Shown: positions 16,737-24,512 of the stretch, in pieces
Numbering within the stretch: the first letter of the stretch is position 1
Layout: each line of letters opens with the position of its first letter
DNA from: Flavobacteriales bacterium UBA2306
GTDB taxonomy: Bacteria; Bacteroidota; Bacteroidia; Flavobacteriales; Weeksellaceae
Reading direction: 5' to 3'
NCBI GenBank assembly: GCA_002345565.1
Contig: DDVS01000005.1
Location: 62,001 to 126,000 of the forward strand
DNA: 64,000 nt
Program-made: the position numbers and the translations under genes
The notes under the pieces: model-generated
Seen by the model: only the letters and a program-made list of their open reading frames with translations
What the model was told of the DNA's origin: nothing
Databases searched by the model: none

Positions 16737-17225
16737 TTAATCTTTGTTGCCTTGCGAATCCATTTCGTCTGTCATTCCTTGGTCTGGAACAAAAGCAGTA
16801 TTTCTTTCATCAGTAAAATATAGATTGTTTTTGGCTTTAGCTAATATGCGGGCTTTTTTATATTCAGAAATGGGGTATTCTTTGGTGGTGTATTTATCAG
16901 AAATATAATTTCTGGTTTTTTCCTCGATATCTATGGCTCCATTTTCATCAAGGATATTTTTAACGGCAGTCGCTTCTTCTTCAGTATCCACATACACGGT
17001 TATGGTATCGCTGTCAATACTGGCATATTCATAACGGTCTTTTTCTATGGGATTATTATCAAAAAGCCAATGCCAGAATCCTTTTTTGGGAGGATCTACA
17101 TTTTCCAGCGTTTCTTTCTCAAAATGGGAAATGGTATAATCATAAAATCCTGCATTTTCTAATTTGGTTAAAACTGCACTACTTTCTCTTGCGTTGGTAA
17201 AAAGTCCAAAAACGGTATAAGACAT
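16737..17225 (-). CDS. Hypothetical protein with N-terminal YflT/general stress protein 17M-like domain (copy 1)
   Basis: 162 residues. The N-terminus (MSYTVFGLFTNARESSAVLTKLENAGFYD) matches the pattern of the small alpha-beta YflT-type stress domain, where an element like GLF-N-EA precedes a helix ending in AGF. An acidic central section and an AKNNLYF segment follow near residue 130. It is a paralogue of the gene at 17395, sharing the MSY-GLF start, the GFWHWLFD/GFWSWLLD segment and the ARILAKAKNNLYFT/AKIIAKAKNNLFFT segment. Likely cytoplasmic; function unknown. Confidence 0.65.
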   Translation of the reverse strand: MSYTVFGLFTNARESSAVLTKLENAGFYDYTISHFEKETLENVDPPKKGFWHWLFDNNPIEKDRYEYASIDSDTITVYVDTEEEATAVKNILDENGAIDIEEKTRNYISDKYTTKEYPISEYKKARILAKAKNNLYFTDERNTAFVPDQGMTDEMDSQGNKD

Positions 17226-17332
17226 AATTAATATTTTTTGGTGTTAAACATATTGTTACTAAACAAAAATGATGACACAATTTGTTGATTAACATATTTT
17301 AACGTTATTTTAATACTCCTGAATTTAACCCA

Positions 17333-17364
17333 CAAAAAAGTCTTCCTAAATTAATAAGAAGACT
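17333..17364 (-). terminator. Terminator between the two YflT-like paralogues
   Basis: AGTCTTC (17339-17345) pairs with GAAGACT (17358-17364). The minus-strand transcript ends in six U residues (A run 17333-17338). It separates the two paralogues into different transcripts. Confidence 0.7.
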
Positions 17365-17394
17365 CCCTCAATATTATGGGAAATAGTAAGATGA

Positions 17395-17892
17395 TTAATT
17401 AATTTTAAAACCCAATCCGTCTGGTTCTTCTGCAATCCAATTTTCGTGAAGATGATGCCTTCTGCTATTGGTAAAAAAGAGATTGTTTTTAGCTTTGGCG
17501 ATGATTTTCGCATTCGTACTTTCCGGGATAATAATTTCTTTAGAAGTAGAGGAGTAAATATCAGGTCTATACTCTTTGGATTTTTGTTCTACATTTAGAG
17601 CGCCGTATTTTTCCAGAATAATTTTTACTAGATCTACATCTTGCTCTGTTGCTACTTCTATGCTGAAATTATAAGTGTGGGTATTTTCATAGGAATAAAG
17701 AGCTTGCTCAAAATGGTGGTCATCTAATAACCAGCTCCAAAACCCAATTTTCTTCTCAATAGTTACATTTTGGGCTGTCTGTTGATAAGATTCTGACAAA
17801 ATATAATTATTGTAACCTGCGTTTTCCAATTTTAAAAGGACTTTATCAGCTTCCATCTGACTCGGGAAAAGCCCTAATACAAGGTAAGACAT
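17395..17892 (-). CDS. Hypothetical protein with YflT-like domain (copy 2)
   Basis: 165 residues from the ATG at 17892. The longer frame to 17931 would add 13 residues that are absent from its paralogue. It shares the MSYLVLGLFPSQMEA start, the tryptophan-rich GFWSWLLDD and AKNNLFFTNSR with the gene at 16737. Local tandem duplication followed by divergence explains the pair. Each has its own 5' region, so they may be expressed under different conditions. Confidence 0.65.
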   Translation of the reverse strand: MSYLVLGLFPSQMEADKVLLKLENAGYNNYILSESYQQTAQNVTIEKKIGFWSWLLDDHHFEQALYSYENTHTYNFSIEVATEQDVDLVKIILEKYGALNVEQKSKEYRPDIYSSTSKEIIIPESTNAKIIAKAKNNLFFTNSRRHHLHENWIAEEPDGLGFKIN

Positions 17893-18060
17893 AGCTGTAA
17901 TGTTTTTAAGTGAAACGGAATTAAAGAACACAGCGAAACCAAATTGTTAACCTTTGATTTTCAGTATTAAATATACATTAATTTCTTATACAAAATCAAT
18001 TTTATTGCACTTTTTATAGTTTTATAATTAAACAAATGTTTTAATTTGATAAGTTTTCAA

Positions 18061-18092
18061 TAAAAAATCCTCTCAAAAATTTTGAAAGGATT
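18061..18092 (-). terminator. Terminator of the DUF4230 gene pair
   Basis: AATCCTCTCAAAA (18066-18078) pairs with TTTTGAAAGGATT (18080-18092) with one mismatch. The minus strand then reads into a U-rich tail. Confidence 0.75.
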
Positions 18093-18113
18093 GATGAATT
18101 ATTTTAGTAAAAA

Positions 18114-18293
18114 TTACTTTTCTGTATTGTCTGTTTTTCCGTCTTTGTTGACTTTTGAACTTTTATCGATGTCTTTTTTATCAATGTCAGGCGGACTTTT
18201 CTTGTCAGAGGCAGCAGGAATATTTTTGAAATCTTCGGTCTGCTTTTGATTTTCAGAATTGTTACTGTTTTCGGTTTTTTTATCAGGATTCAT
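18114..18293 (-). CDS. Small hydrophilic, probably disordered protein (59 aa)
   Basis: A short frame from ATG (18293-18291) to TAA (18116-18114) encodes 59 residues rich in Lys, Asp, Asn and Ser (it starts MNPDKKTENSNN). It has no hydrophobic core. It begins 12 bases after the DUF4230 stop and ends 22 bases before a terminator, which supports a real, co-transcribed gene. No family was recognised; such charged proteins are often stress-related, but that is only a guess. Confidence 0.55.
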   Translation of the reverse strand: MNPDKKTENSNNSENQKQTEDFKNIPAASDKKSPPDIDKKDIDKSSKVNKDGKTDNTEK

Positions 18294-18305
18294 AACGTTG
18301 GTTTT

Positions 18306-18917
18306 TTATAATTCGGTGGAAGGAAAAGTGTTCGTTTTGTCTTCTATCGAATAATGCAAGGCTTTTGCCAAAACAAAAATTTCGTTAAGATTTTCTTTCA
18401 GTTGTTTTTTACTTTGCTGTTTCAAGTTTTCCTGATTCACACTTTTTACCATATTTTTCTTGGCAGATTCCATAATGCTGTTGATGTCGCTTTGTTTGAA
18501 TCTATTCACCGCATAATCATCCATAAAATGAATTTTTACATCCGGAAAAATCTTGATTTCGGGTTGAGGCAATTCATTAATAATAACTTTTTTGCTAACT
18601 GTATCCACATCGATTTTCATTTTTTTTAAATCATAAGAAACCTGAGCTTTTGCAGTGGTATAGAGAACCATCTCTCTTGGTAAAATATCGAATCCTGCAA
18701 CTGTCGCCGCAGAACTTTTATGAGTTTGGAAACTTGAAAAATCCTGTTCCAAAACTACCATTTTGTTCATTTTCTGGATTTGATTTGTAATCAAATAGTA
18801 ATCTTGATTGACAAGCGCGCCTTCCTCTTTTTTGTTGCAGCTTCTCCACGACAAGAAAACGAAAACGGTTAAAATGATTCCGAAAATAAACGAAAGTAGT
18901 CCTGTGTATTTATTCAT
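18306..18917 (-). CDS. DUF4230 domain-containing membrane-anchored protein
   Basis: 203 residues from the ATG at 18917 (MNKYTGLLSF). The alternative at 18938 adds seven residues. One N-terminal membrane segment (residues 6-25) anchors a periplasmic domain. The pattern of an early QI.KM.KMVVLEQDF segment, a YDLKKMKIDVD strand and the INELPQPEIKI strand fits DUF4230 as seen in Bacteroidota. Function unknown; an envelope location is inferred. Confidence 0.7.
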   Translation of the reverse strand: MNKYTGLLSFIFGIILTVFVFLSWRSCNKKEEGALVNQDYYLITNQIQKMNKMVVLEQDFSSFQTHKSSAATVAGFDILPREMVLYTTAKAQVSYDLKKMKIDVDTVSKKVIINELPQPEIKIFPDVKIHFMDDYAVNRFKQSDINSIMESAKKNMVKSVNQENLKQQSKKQLKENLNEIFVLAKALHYSIEDKTNTFPSTEL

Positions 18918-19078
18918 TGATTTAGAATTTATCAGCAATGTTTAATTAATAAAAAATATAAAACCATATAGGCACATAGAAAGAATAATTCTAAAAAAAA
19001 TTAAATAGAAATAAAATACTATTTAATCTTTTAGCTATGCGTCTATTTGGTAAAAAAAATATTTTGAATAATTTAGTT

Positions 19079-19624
19079 TTATTTAAACAAGCCTGAATTA
19101 TTATCTTTTTTCAGAATGTTAAGCAAATCTCTTTCCAAATAGCCTGTTTCTGGCATTTCCGTGATTCTTCCGATTTCTTTTCCATATTTTTTAACGATAA
19201 TTGTCGGAACTAGAGTGATGTTATACAAACCTTCTTCGCCGGCTGGAGATTCTTTTTTTCGATTAACGGCTATGATTTGCATTTTCTCAGTATTGTATTT
19301 CAAGGTTTCCAGAATTTTTATCAATCTCGGAAATTCTCTGTGGCTATCCTCGCACCAGCTTCCCACAAACACAACCAAACTGTAAGAATTAAGTTTTTCT
19401 TTTTTCAATTCTGCCAAACTTGATTGGTCAATCTGATAACGATTGTATTCTTCATCAAACCAAGTTTGGTAAGGTTCTTTTCGGAATTGGTCAAGCGTTT
19501 GAGTTCCAAGCAGCATTTTACCGTCATTTTTGGATTCTACTTCACGATTGACAATCACTCTTTCCGCACAAGAATTAATCGTAGTCAACGCAATTATTCC
19601 TAATAAAATCGAAATTTTTTTCAT
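19079..19624 (-). CDS. Thioredoxin-family lipoprotein with a single-cysteine WCEDS active site
   Basis: 181 residues. A lipoprotein signal with lipobox ending at Cys19 (LTTINSC) puts it in the periplasm, tethered to a membrane. The thioredoxin-like fold shows VVFVGSWCEDS at 84-94, and cis-Pro is in LVPTIIV. The second active-site cysteine is replaced by Ser94, so it cannot be a classical disulfide reductase; it may act as a thiol peroxidase-like or isomerase-like protein. It starts 10 bases after the MazG-like gene and is probably co-transcribed. Confidence 0.8.
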   Translation of the reverse strand: MKKISILLGIIALTTINSCAERVIVNREVESKNDGKMLLGTQTLDQFRKEPYQTWFDEEYNRYQIDQSSLAELKKEKLNSYSLVVFVGSWCEDSHREFPRLIKILETLKYNTEKMQIIAVNRKKESPAGEEGLYNITLVPTIIVKKYGKEIGRITEMPETGYLERDLLNILKKDNNSGLFK

Positions 19625-19634
19625 CCTGAGTTTT

Positions 19635-20099
19635 TTATTTTAATAATGAAGCAATATCTGCAGCAGAATAATATTTGTTCTTCAAAACCTTATTATCCGC
19701 AACTCTATGAACATTGTATTTGTCACCGGACTTTTCGTAATAAGCATCGGTTCCTTTAGCTTTGTAGAATTCTACAGTTTCCTGAGCCTGAACTTCATTA
19801 TCGCAAGCTTTTGACATATTAGAACGCTGAACTTCATTGAACAATTCCACAAATTTTTCTCCCAAACCAAATTCTAAAACGGCACCGCTCAAAACATATT
19901 GCAAGTCACAAAGTGCATCGGCTACCTCTACGAGGTTGTTATCCTCAATAGCTTTTTTCAGCTCATCCAGTTCTTCCTGCAAAAGGCTGACTCTCAAAGC
20001 GGCACGTTCTTTTGAAGGAATCTGAGGTGTGTCAAGAATTGGGGCGTTGAAGGTTTTGTGAAATTCGGCTACCTGATTCAGGCTATCTAATTTTTCCAT
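19635..20099 (-). CDS. MazG-like nucleoside triphosphate pyrophosphohydrolase
   Basis: 154 residues, all-helical. Metal-binding motif EELDEL (residues 42-47) and the second motif EVADALCDLQYVLSG (58-72) match the all-alpha NTP pyrophosphatase superfamily. Members hydrolyse unwanted or excess nucleotides to monophosphates. The exact nucleotide cannot be assigned. The C-terminal extension with YYSAADIASLLK is typical of the single-domain bacterial versions. Upstream gene of a two-gene unit with the thioredoxin lipoprotein. Confidence 0.8.
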   Translation of the reverse strand: MEKLDSLNQVAEFHKTFNAPILDTPQIPSKERAALRVSLLQEELDELKKAIEDNNLVEVADALCDLQYVLSGAVLEFGLGEKFVELFNEVQRSNMSKACDNEVQAQETVEFYKAKGTDAYYEKSGDKYNVHRVADNKVLKNKYYSAADIASLLK

Positions 20100-20189
20100 T
20101 ATTTTTCTAAAATTTTAACAAATATAAAAAACAGAATTTACAGAGAAGAATTTATTGGTTCGGATATTGCATAATTACAGAAAAAAGTT

Positions 20190-20648
20190 ATGGAAAATAT
20201 GAATTCCCACACCTATGGCAAGCTTGCGGTTACGTTGATAATTTCCTTTGTAATAATGTATTTGGTTATGTTTCTGAATATGAATAAAATAGAAGATTAT
20301 CATACAAGTATTACAAGAATTTATATGACTTTTCTAATGATTTCACCAATGGCGATTTTGATGATCTTACGTATGAAAATGATGTATAAAAACAGAAAAA
20401 TCAACGTTGCAATTATTATTTCTTCGGTCGTCATATTCGTATTTTCATTAATAGGATTGCGAACGCAGACACCTGTCGGAGATATTCAATATATGAAAGC
20501 AATGATTCCGCATCATTCATCTGCAATTATGACCAGTAGAAACGCAAATATCAAAGATGCTGAAGTCAGAAAGTTGGCAGATAGTATCATCAAGTCTCAG
20601 GAAAAAGAAATCAATCAAATGAACAAAATTCTTAAAAGACTGGAATAA
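20190..20648 (+). CDS. Membrane protein with C-terminal DUF305 domain
   Basis: 152 residues. Three membrane segments (about 12-30, 43-61, 72-90) are followed by a short DUF305-like helix pair with MKAMIPHHSSAIM at 102-114 and a helical end. DUF305 belongs to the ferritin-like group, and the His pair (108-109) is conserved in the family. The family is often found near metal-resistance genes, but no such genes lie here. The role is unknown. Convergent with the acyl-CoA dehydrogenase, sharing a terminator. Confidence 0.75.
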   Translation: MENMNSHTYGKLAVTLIISFVIMYLVMFLNMNKIEDYHTSITRIYMTFLMISPMAILMILRMKMMYKNRKINVAIIISSVVIFVFSLIGLRTQTPVGDIQYMKAMIPHHSSAIMTSRNANIKDAEVRKLADSIIKSQEKEINQMNKILKRLE

Positions 20649-20650
20649 AT

Positions 20651-20685
20651 AAAAAAGCCTTCCAAAATCATTTGGAAAGGCTTTC
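20651..20685. terminator. Bidirectional terminator
   Basis: AAGCCTTCCAAA (20655-20666) pairs with TTTGGAAAGGCTT (20671-20683), flanked by A and T runs, between convergent genes. Confidence 0.8.
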
Positions 20686-20706
20686 AATCATAACAGATTC
20701 TTTTTA

Positions 20707-21846
20707 TTATAAAGTTATATCCCTCCCAATCACCAATCTCTGGATTTCAGAAGTTCCTTCGCCAATTGTACACAACTTAGAATCTCTGTAGAACTTTTCC
20801 ACAGGAAAATCTTTCGTATAACCATAACCACCGAAGATTTGAACCGCATTATTGGAAATCCTAACGCAAGCTTCGGAAGCATATAGTTTTGCCATTGCAC
20901 CTTCGCGGGTCATTTTTTGTTTTGCATTTTTCAAATCAGAAGCCCTTCTGATTAATAATTCTGATGCATCAATTTCTGTCGCCATATCGGCCAGCATAAA
21001 GTTAACAGCCTGGAAACTTGAAATTGCTTTTCCGAACTGATGTCTTTCCTGAGCATATTTAAGAGCAGCTTTGTAAGCACCTCTCGCAATTCCTAAGCTC
21101 AGTGCTGCTATAGAAATACGGCCGCCGTCCAGGATTTTCATCGCCTGTTTGAAACCGCTCCCCACTTCTCCCAATCTGTGAGAATCCGGAACTCGAACAT
21201 TATCGAAAATCAATTCAGCTGTTTCGGAAGCACGCATTCCTAATTTATTTTCCTTTTTACCGGAAGTGAAACCAGCCATTCCTTTTTCCAAAACAAAAGC
21301 TGTGGAATTATTTTTCGCCCCTTTTTCTCCCGTTCTTGTCATCACCACTGCAATATCGCCGGAAATAGCGTGAGTGATAAAGTTTTTAGCCCCGTTGATA
21401 ATCCAATCACCTCCGTCTTTTACAGCTGTTGTGGACATTCCGCCAGAGTCAGAACCTGTGTTATGTTCAGTCAATCCCCAAGCGCCGATTACTTTTCCTG
21501 AAGCTAACTGAGGAAGCCATTTTTTTCTCTGTTCTTCGTTTCCGAATTCATAAATGTGATTCGTACAAAGTGAATTGTGCGCAGCCACGGATAATCCGAT
21601 AGAAGGGTCAACCTGAGAAAGCTCGTCCAAAATGGTCACGTATTCCTGATAACCAAGACCAGAACCTCCGTATTCTTCAGGGATTACAATTCCCATAAAA
21701 CCTAATTCTCCCAATTGATGAAACAATTCTACAGGGAAAGTTTGGCTCTCGTCCCACTCCATAATGTTTGGGCGAATATTTTTTTCAGCGAAGTCTTTGG
21801 CCGTTTCGGCTATCATTTTTAAGTTGTCCATAGTTTGGGTTTCCAT
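20707..21846 (-). CDS. Acyl-CoA dehydrogenase (short-chain type)
   Basis: FAD-dependent alpha-beta dehydrogenation of acyl-CoA thioesters, in fatty-acid or branched-chain amino-acid breakdown. 379 residues, the usual length. Signatures include GAWGLTEHNTGSDSGGM near residue 121, GHRISIAALSLGIARGAY-type motif, QIFGGYGYTKDFPVEKFYRDSK and the catalytic Glu363 in IGEGTSE, placed as in short/branched-chain enzymes. The exact chain length is not determined by sequence. It has its own promoter at 21864-21892. Confidence 0.92.
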   Translation of the reverse strand: METQTMDNLKMIAETAKDFAEKNIRPNIMEWDESQTFPVELFHQLGELGFMGIVIPEEYGGSGLGYQEYVTILDELSQVDPSIGLSVAAHNSLCTNHIYEFGNEEQRKKWLPQLASGKVIGAWGLTEHNTGSDSGGMSTTAVKDGGDWIINGAKNFITHAISGDIAVVMTRTGEKGAKNNSTAFVLEKGMAGFTSGKKENKLGMRASETAELIFDNVRVPDSHRLGEVGSGFKQAMKILDGGRISIAALSLGIARGAYKAALKYAQERHQFGKAISSFQAVNFMLADMATEIDASELLIRRASDLKNAKQKMTREGAMAKLYASEACVRISNNAVQIFGGYGYTKDFPVEKFYRDSKLCTIGEGTSEIQRLVIGRDITL

Positions 21847-21863
21847 ATTTTTATCTTTGTGCC

Positions 21864-21892
21864 CAAATATAGAAAAATTAGGTTAAGCACAA
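21864..21892 (-). promoter_or_regulatory. Promoter of the acyl-CoA dehydrogenase gene
   Basis: On the minus strand, TTG (21892-21890), 18 bases, then TATATTTG (21871-21864), ending 17 bases before the start codon. Consensus match. Confidence 0.7.
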
Positions 21893-21965
21893 TTTTTTTT
21901 TAAAGTTTGTTTTTTCTTCTTTAAGAATCTAGGTTTTCATTATTTTAGCCTAGAAATTTTTCACA

Positions 21966-22493
21966 ATGAATCCAAAACTGAAAACCCTGTTTTTCTTTCT
22001 CATCGGAGCATTTGCCGGATTATCGGTAATGTATTTGATTTCGAATTATAAAATCGAGAAGAGAAATGAAAGTTTGTCGGAAGTTAGAAATCAAAAGTCA
22101 GAAGCTTCAAAATCCGAGAATAGAATTAATCAAGAATTTAATTCTGATAATTCTTCTAATAGCAATTCGATTGATGAATTAACGAAAGATGAAAAAGTGA
22201 TTGCTTATGTAAAATCCAATCATCAGTTACCGGATTATTATATCACAAAATCCGAAGCGAAAAGCAAAGGCTGGATTCCGTCCAAAGGAAATCTATGTGA
22301 TGTTTTAAAGGGAAAAGCAATAGGCGGCGATAAATTCAGTAATCGTGAAAAACAATTGCCAAAAGGCGAACAATATTACGAAGCTGACGTCAATTATAAT
22401 TGTGGAAACCGAAATGCAGACCGAATTGTCTTTACTAAAAATGGCGACGTTTGGCTCACGAAGAATCATTACAAGACTTTTGAAAAAAAATAA
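21966..22493 (+). CDS. Membrane-anchored barnase-type ribonuclease
   Basis: 175 residues. A single N-terminal hydrophobic segment (9-26) leads to a Lys/Asn/Ser-rich linker (28-68) and a barnase domain (70-175). All key barnase residues are present: the Lys in ITKSEA (K27), the Arg in SNREKQLP (R59), Glu139 (E73), Arg149 (R83), Arg153 (R87) and His168 (H102). It should cleave single-stranded RNA. With only an anchor or uncleaved signal, it is either exported or displayed outside the inner membrane. The barstar inhibitor gene follows. Confidence 0.92.
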   Translation: MNPKLKTLFFFLIGAFAGLSVMYLISNYKIEKRNESLSEVRNQKSEASKSENRINQEFNSDNSSNSNSIDELTKDEKVIAYVKSNHQLPDYYITKSEAKSKGWIPSKGNLCDVLKGKAIGGDKFSNREKQLPKGEQYYEADVNYNCGNRNADRIVFTKNGDVWLTKNHYKTFEKK

Positions 22494-22515
22494 GAAATAA
22501 GTAAAAAATGTTAAA

Positions 22516-22539
22516 GGCTTCGAGAACCTCAGCCTGACA
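22516..22539 (+). repeat. Single REP-like arm between barnase and barstar genes
   Basis: The sequence follows the shared pattern TTCGA, 4 bases, CTCAG, 2 bases, TGACA seen at three further loci in this window. Here only one arm is present, in the 76-base gap before barstar. Confidence 0.5.
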
Positions 22540-22573
22540 ACTATCAACCAAAATTATCATTTATCATTTATGA
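22539..22573 (+). repeat. Five 7-base units leading into the barstar start codon
   Basis: Units AACTATC, AACCAAA, ATTATCA, TTTATCA and TTTATGA sit at exact 7-base spacing; the ATG at 22570 lies in the last. The first two units are of the AACNNNN class seen before gldF, hemL and yidC. Confidence 0.5.
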
Positions 22574-22857
22574 AAACTATATATATCGATTTCGTCAACA
22601 TCGGCGATTACGAAGATTTTTACGAGCAACTGAAATCAAAATTAGAATTGCCGGAACATTTCGGAGATAATCTGGATGCGCTTTCGGATGTGATTTCTGG
22701 AGAATTGGAAATGCCACTTCATATCGAATTTGTGAATATGAGTGTTGACCAATTGGAGCTTTTCGAAGACCTTTTGACAACGTTGGAAGATTTGGAAGAT
22801 GAGGTGGAAGAATTTAGTTTCAGTTATTATCTTGAACAATACGAGGATGAAGAATAA
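22570..22857 (+). CDS. Barstar-family ribonuclease inhibitor
   Basis: 95 residues, cytoplasmic, acidic. The barnase-binding helix is intact: LPEHFGDNLDALSD (27-40), where Asp36 and Asp40 correspond to barstar Asp35 and Asp39. It should neutralise the adjacent barnase before export. The tail (residues 68-95) is very acidic and longer than in Bacillus barstar. The downstream acetyltransferase start overlaps its end by 11 bases. Confidence 0.93.
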   Translation: MKTIYIDFVNIGDYEDFYEQLKSKLELPEHFGDNLDALSDVISGELEMPLHIEFVNMSVDQLELFEDLLTTLEDLEDEVEEFSFSYYLEQYEDEE

Positions 22858-23299
22858 TATCAGAAAAGCAACTCAGGAAGATTTGGTTCAGCTTTCACAA
22901 TTGTTTGATGAATACAGAATATTCTATCACAAAACAACCGATTTAGCTGGAGCTCAGCAATTTTTATCCGAAAGATTGGAGAAAAAAGATTCTGAGATTT
23001 TCGTAGCTGAAGGCGAAGGGAAATTGGTTGGATTTACACAATTATATCCGCTTTTTTCATCAACAAGAATGAAACGTTATTGGTTGTTGAATGACCTTTA
23101 TGTAAATTCAAATTCTCGTGGGAAAGGTTTTTCCAAAGCTTTGATTGAGGAAGCAAAAGAACTTTGCAGAACATCCAACTCTTGCGGAATGTATCTGGAA
23201 ACAAGCAAAGAAAATATGATTGGAAATCAATTATATCCAAGTGCAGGTTTCAAAAAATATGATGGAGTGAATTTTTATGAGTGGACGATAGAATTATAA
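22847..23299 (+). CDS. GNAT family N-acetyltransferase
   Basis: 150 residues from the ATG at 22847, which gives the normal MKNNIRKATQEDL start; the frame extends further upstream inside barstar but without a GNAT-like sequence. The acetyl-CoA binding loop is NSRGKGFSKALIEEA near residue 88, preceded by the LNDLYV strand. Substrate is unknown. Its overlap with barstar suggests translational coupling, which makes a link to the barnase system possible. Confidence 0.85.
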   Translation: MKNNIRKATQEDLVQLSQLFDEYRIFYHKTTDLAGAQQFLSERLEKKDSEIFVAEGEGKLVGFTQLYPLFSSTRMKRYWLLNDLYVNSNSRGKGFSKALIEEAKELCRTSNSCGMYLETSKENMIGNQLYPSAGFKKYDGVNFYEWTIEL

Positions 23300-23431
23300 A
23301 TTTAAATGTTAATTTGCATTATTTTTATTCTTGAATCTAATGAATGTATCTGCAATCAAATCAACAATTGATTTAGATTTAGTATAATATATTTTCATAA
23401 TTTATTTTTTTATATCTTTAGAAGAAAAACT

Positions 23432-24478
23432 ATGAAAAAACTATTTAACCTACTGTTTTTAGCATTTGTGCATTTTGCATTCTCACAAAATATAAATTTT
23501 ACGGATGCTAATTTTAAAAGCTTCTTATTAGAATCTAATTCAACTAATGGATTTGTACGTGATCTCAATAATAATTCTATAAAGTTAGATCAAAATAATG
23601 ATGGCGAAATCCAGATTTCTGAAGCAGAGAATGTATCTCTTATAAGTTTCAATGGGAGATTTAGTGATTTTAGTTATACTGTTTTTTATTTTTGGGGGCA
23701 TTATGATTTTGTTAATGAGCCAATTAAAAAAGATATCTATTCATTAGAAGGAATCAGCTACTTCAAAAATTTGAGAATTTTAGACTGTGCGTATGCCAAA
23801 ATAAGCACTTTAGATTTTACTAATCTTAACAAATTAGAACAATTGATCTGCAAAAAAAATCAGATTACTTCTTTTACTAATTTTCAATTTGTAAAGTCAC
23901 TTATTGCTTTGGATTGTTCTTATAATTTGTTGGAAATATTAGACCTTTCTCAAGCTTCTATCAATCTGAATAGAAATGAGGTTTTGTTAAAATATAATGA
24001 TAATGATTTGCACAGTCTAAACCTACAAAATGGTAAAATAACAGCTTGGTGCTGTTTGTGTAGTTGTGATCAGGCGTACTGTCCATTTAGTAATGATATT
24101 AATTGTATCTTTAGTACTTGTTGTAGAATACCAAATTTTGATAACTATCCCAATCTTACGGATCTGAAAGTAAATTGTTTTGATAAACAATGGTATCCGT
24201 CTTTTGCAGTAGACAACTGTGATGTTCAGAGCACGGAAGAGATTGCTAATCTGAATGATAAAATTAAAGTATCTCAAAATAATTCAAATGGTATCCTTAC
24301 CATTATGAGCCCTTTAAAAATTGACAGCTATACAATTCTTGATATGTCTGGAAGAGTTTTAAAAAGCGAAAAGACAGATAATAAAAATATTGATATTTCT
24401 TATTTTAATAAAGGTGTTTACATCATTAAAGTTGAAACTAAAGAAGGTATAGCCAATTTAAAATTTATAAAAAATTAA
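23432..24478 (+). CDS. Secreted leucine-rich-repeat-like protein with T9SS sorting domain
   Basis: 348 residues. Signal peptide (1-18, ending AFSQN). A leucine-rich-repeat-like region (about 105-175) has repeats such as LRILDCAYAKISTLDF and LIALDCSYNLLEILDL. A cysteine-rich block follows near 205-230 (CCLCSCDQAYC and later CC). The C-terminal 70 residues form a type A T9SS sorting domain (YTILDMSGRVLKS, GVYIIKVET). It is predicted to be secreted and attached at the cell surface. Ligand unknown. Confidence 0.8.
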   Translation: MKKLFNLLFLAFVHFAFSQNINFTDANFKSFLLESNSTNGFVRDLNNNSIKLDQNNDGEIQISEAENVSLISFNGRFSDFSYTVFYFWGHYDFVNEPIKKDIYSLEGISYFKNLRILDCAYAKISTLDFTNLNKLEQLICKKNQITSFTNFQFVKSLIALDCSYNLLEILDLSQASINLNRNEVLLKYNDNDLHSLNLQNGKITAWCCLCSCDQAYCPFSNDINCIFSTCCRIPNFDNYPNLTDLKVNCFDKQWYPSFAVDNCDVQSTEEIANLNDKIKVSQNNSNGILTIMSPLKIDSYTILDMSGRVLKSEKTDNKNIDISYFNKGVYIIKVETKEGIANLKFIKN

Positions 24479-24512
24479 AAATTTTACTTGATTTAAAATG
24501 AGGTCATAAACA

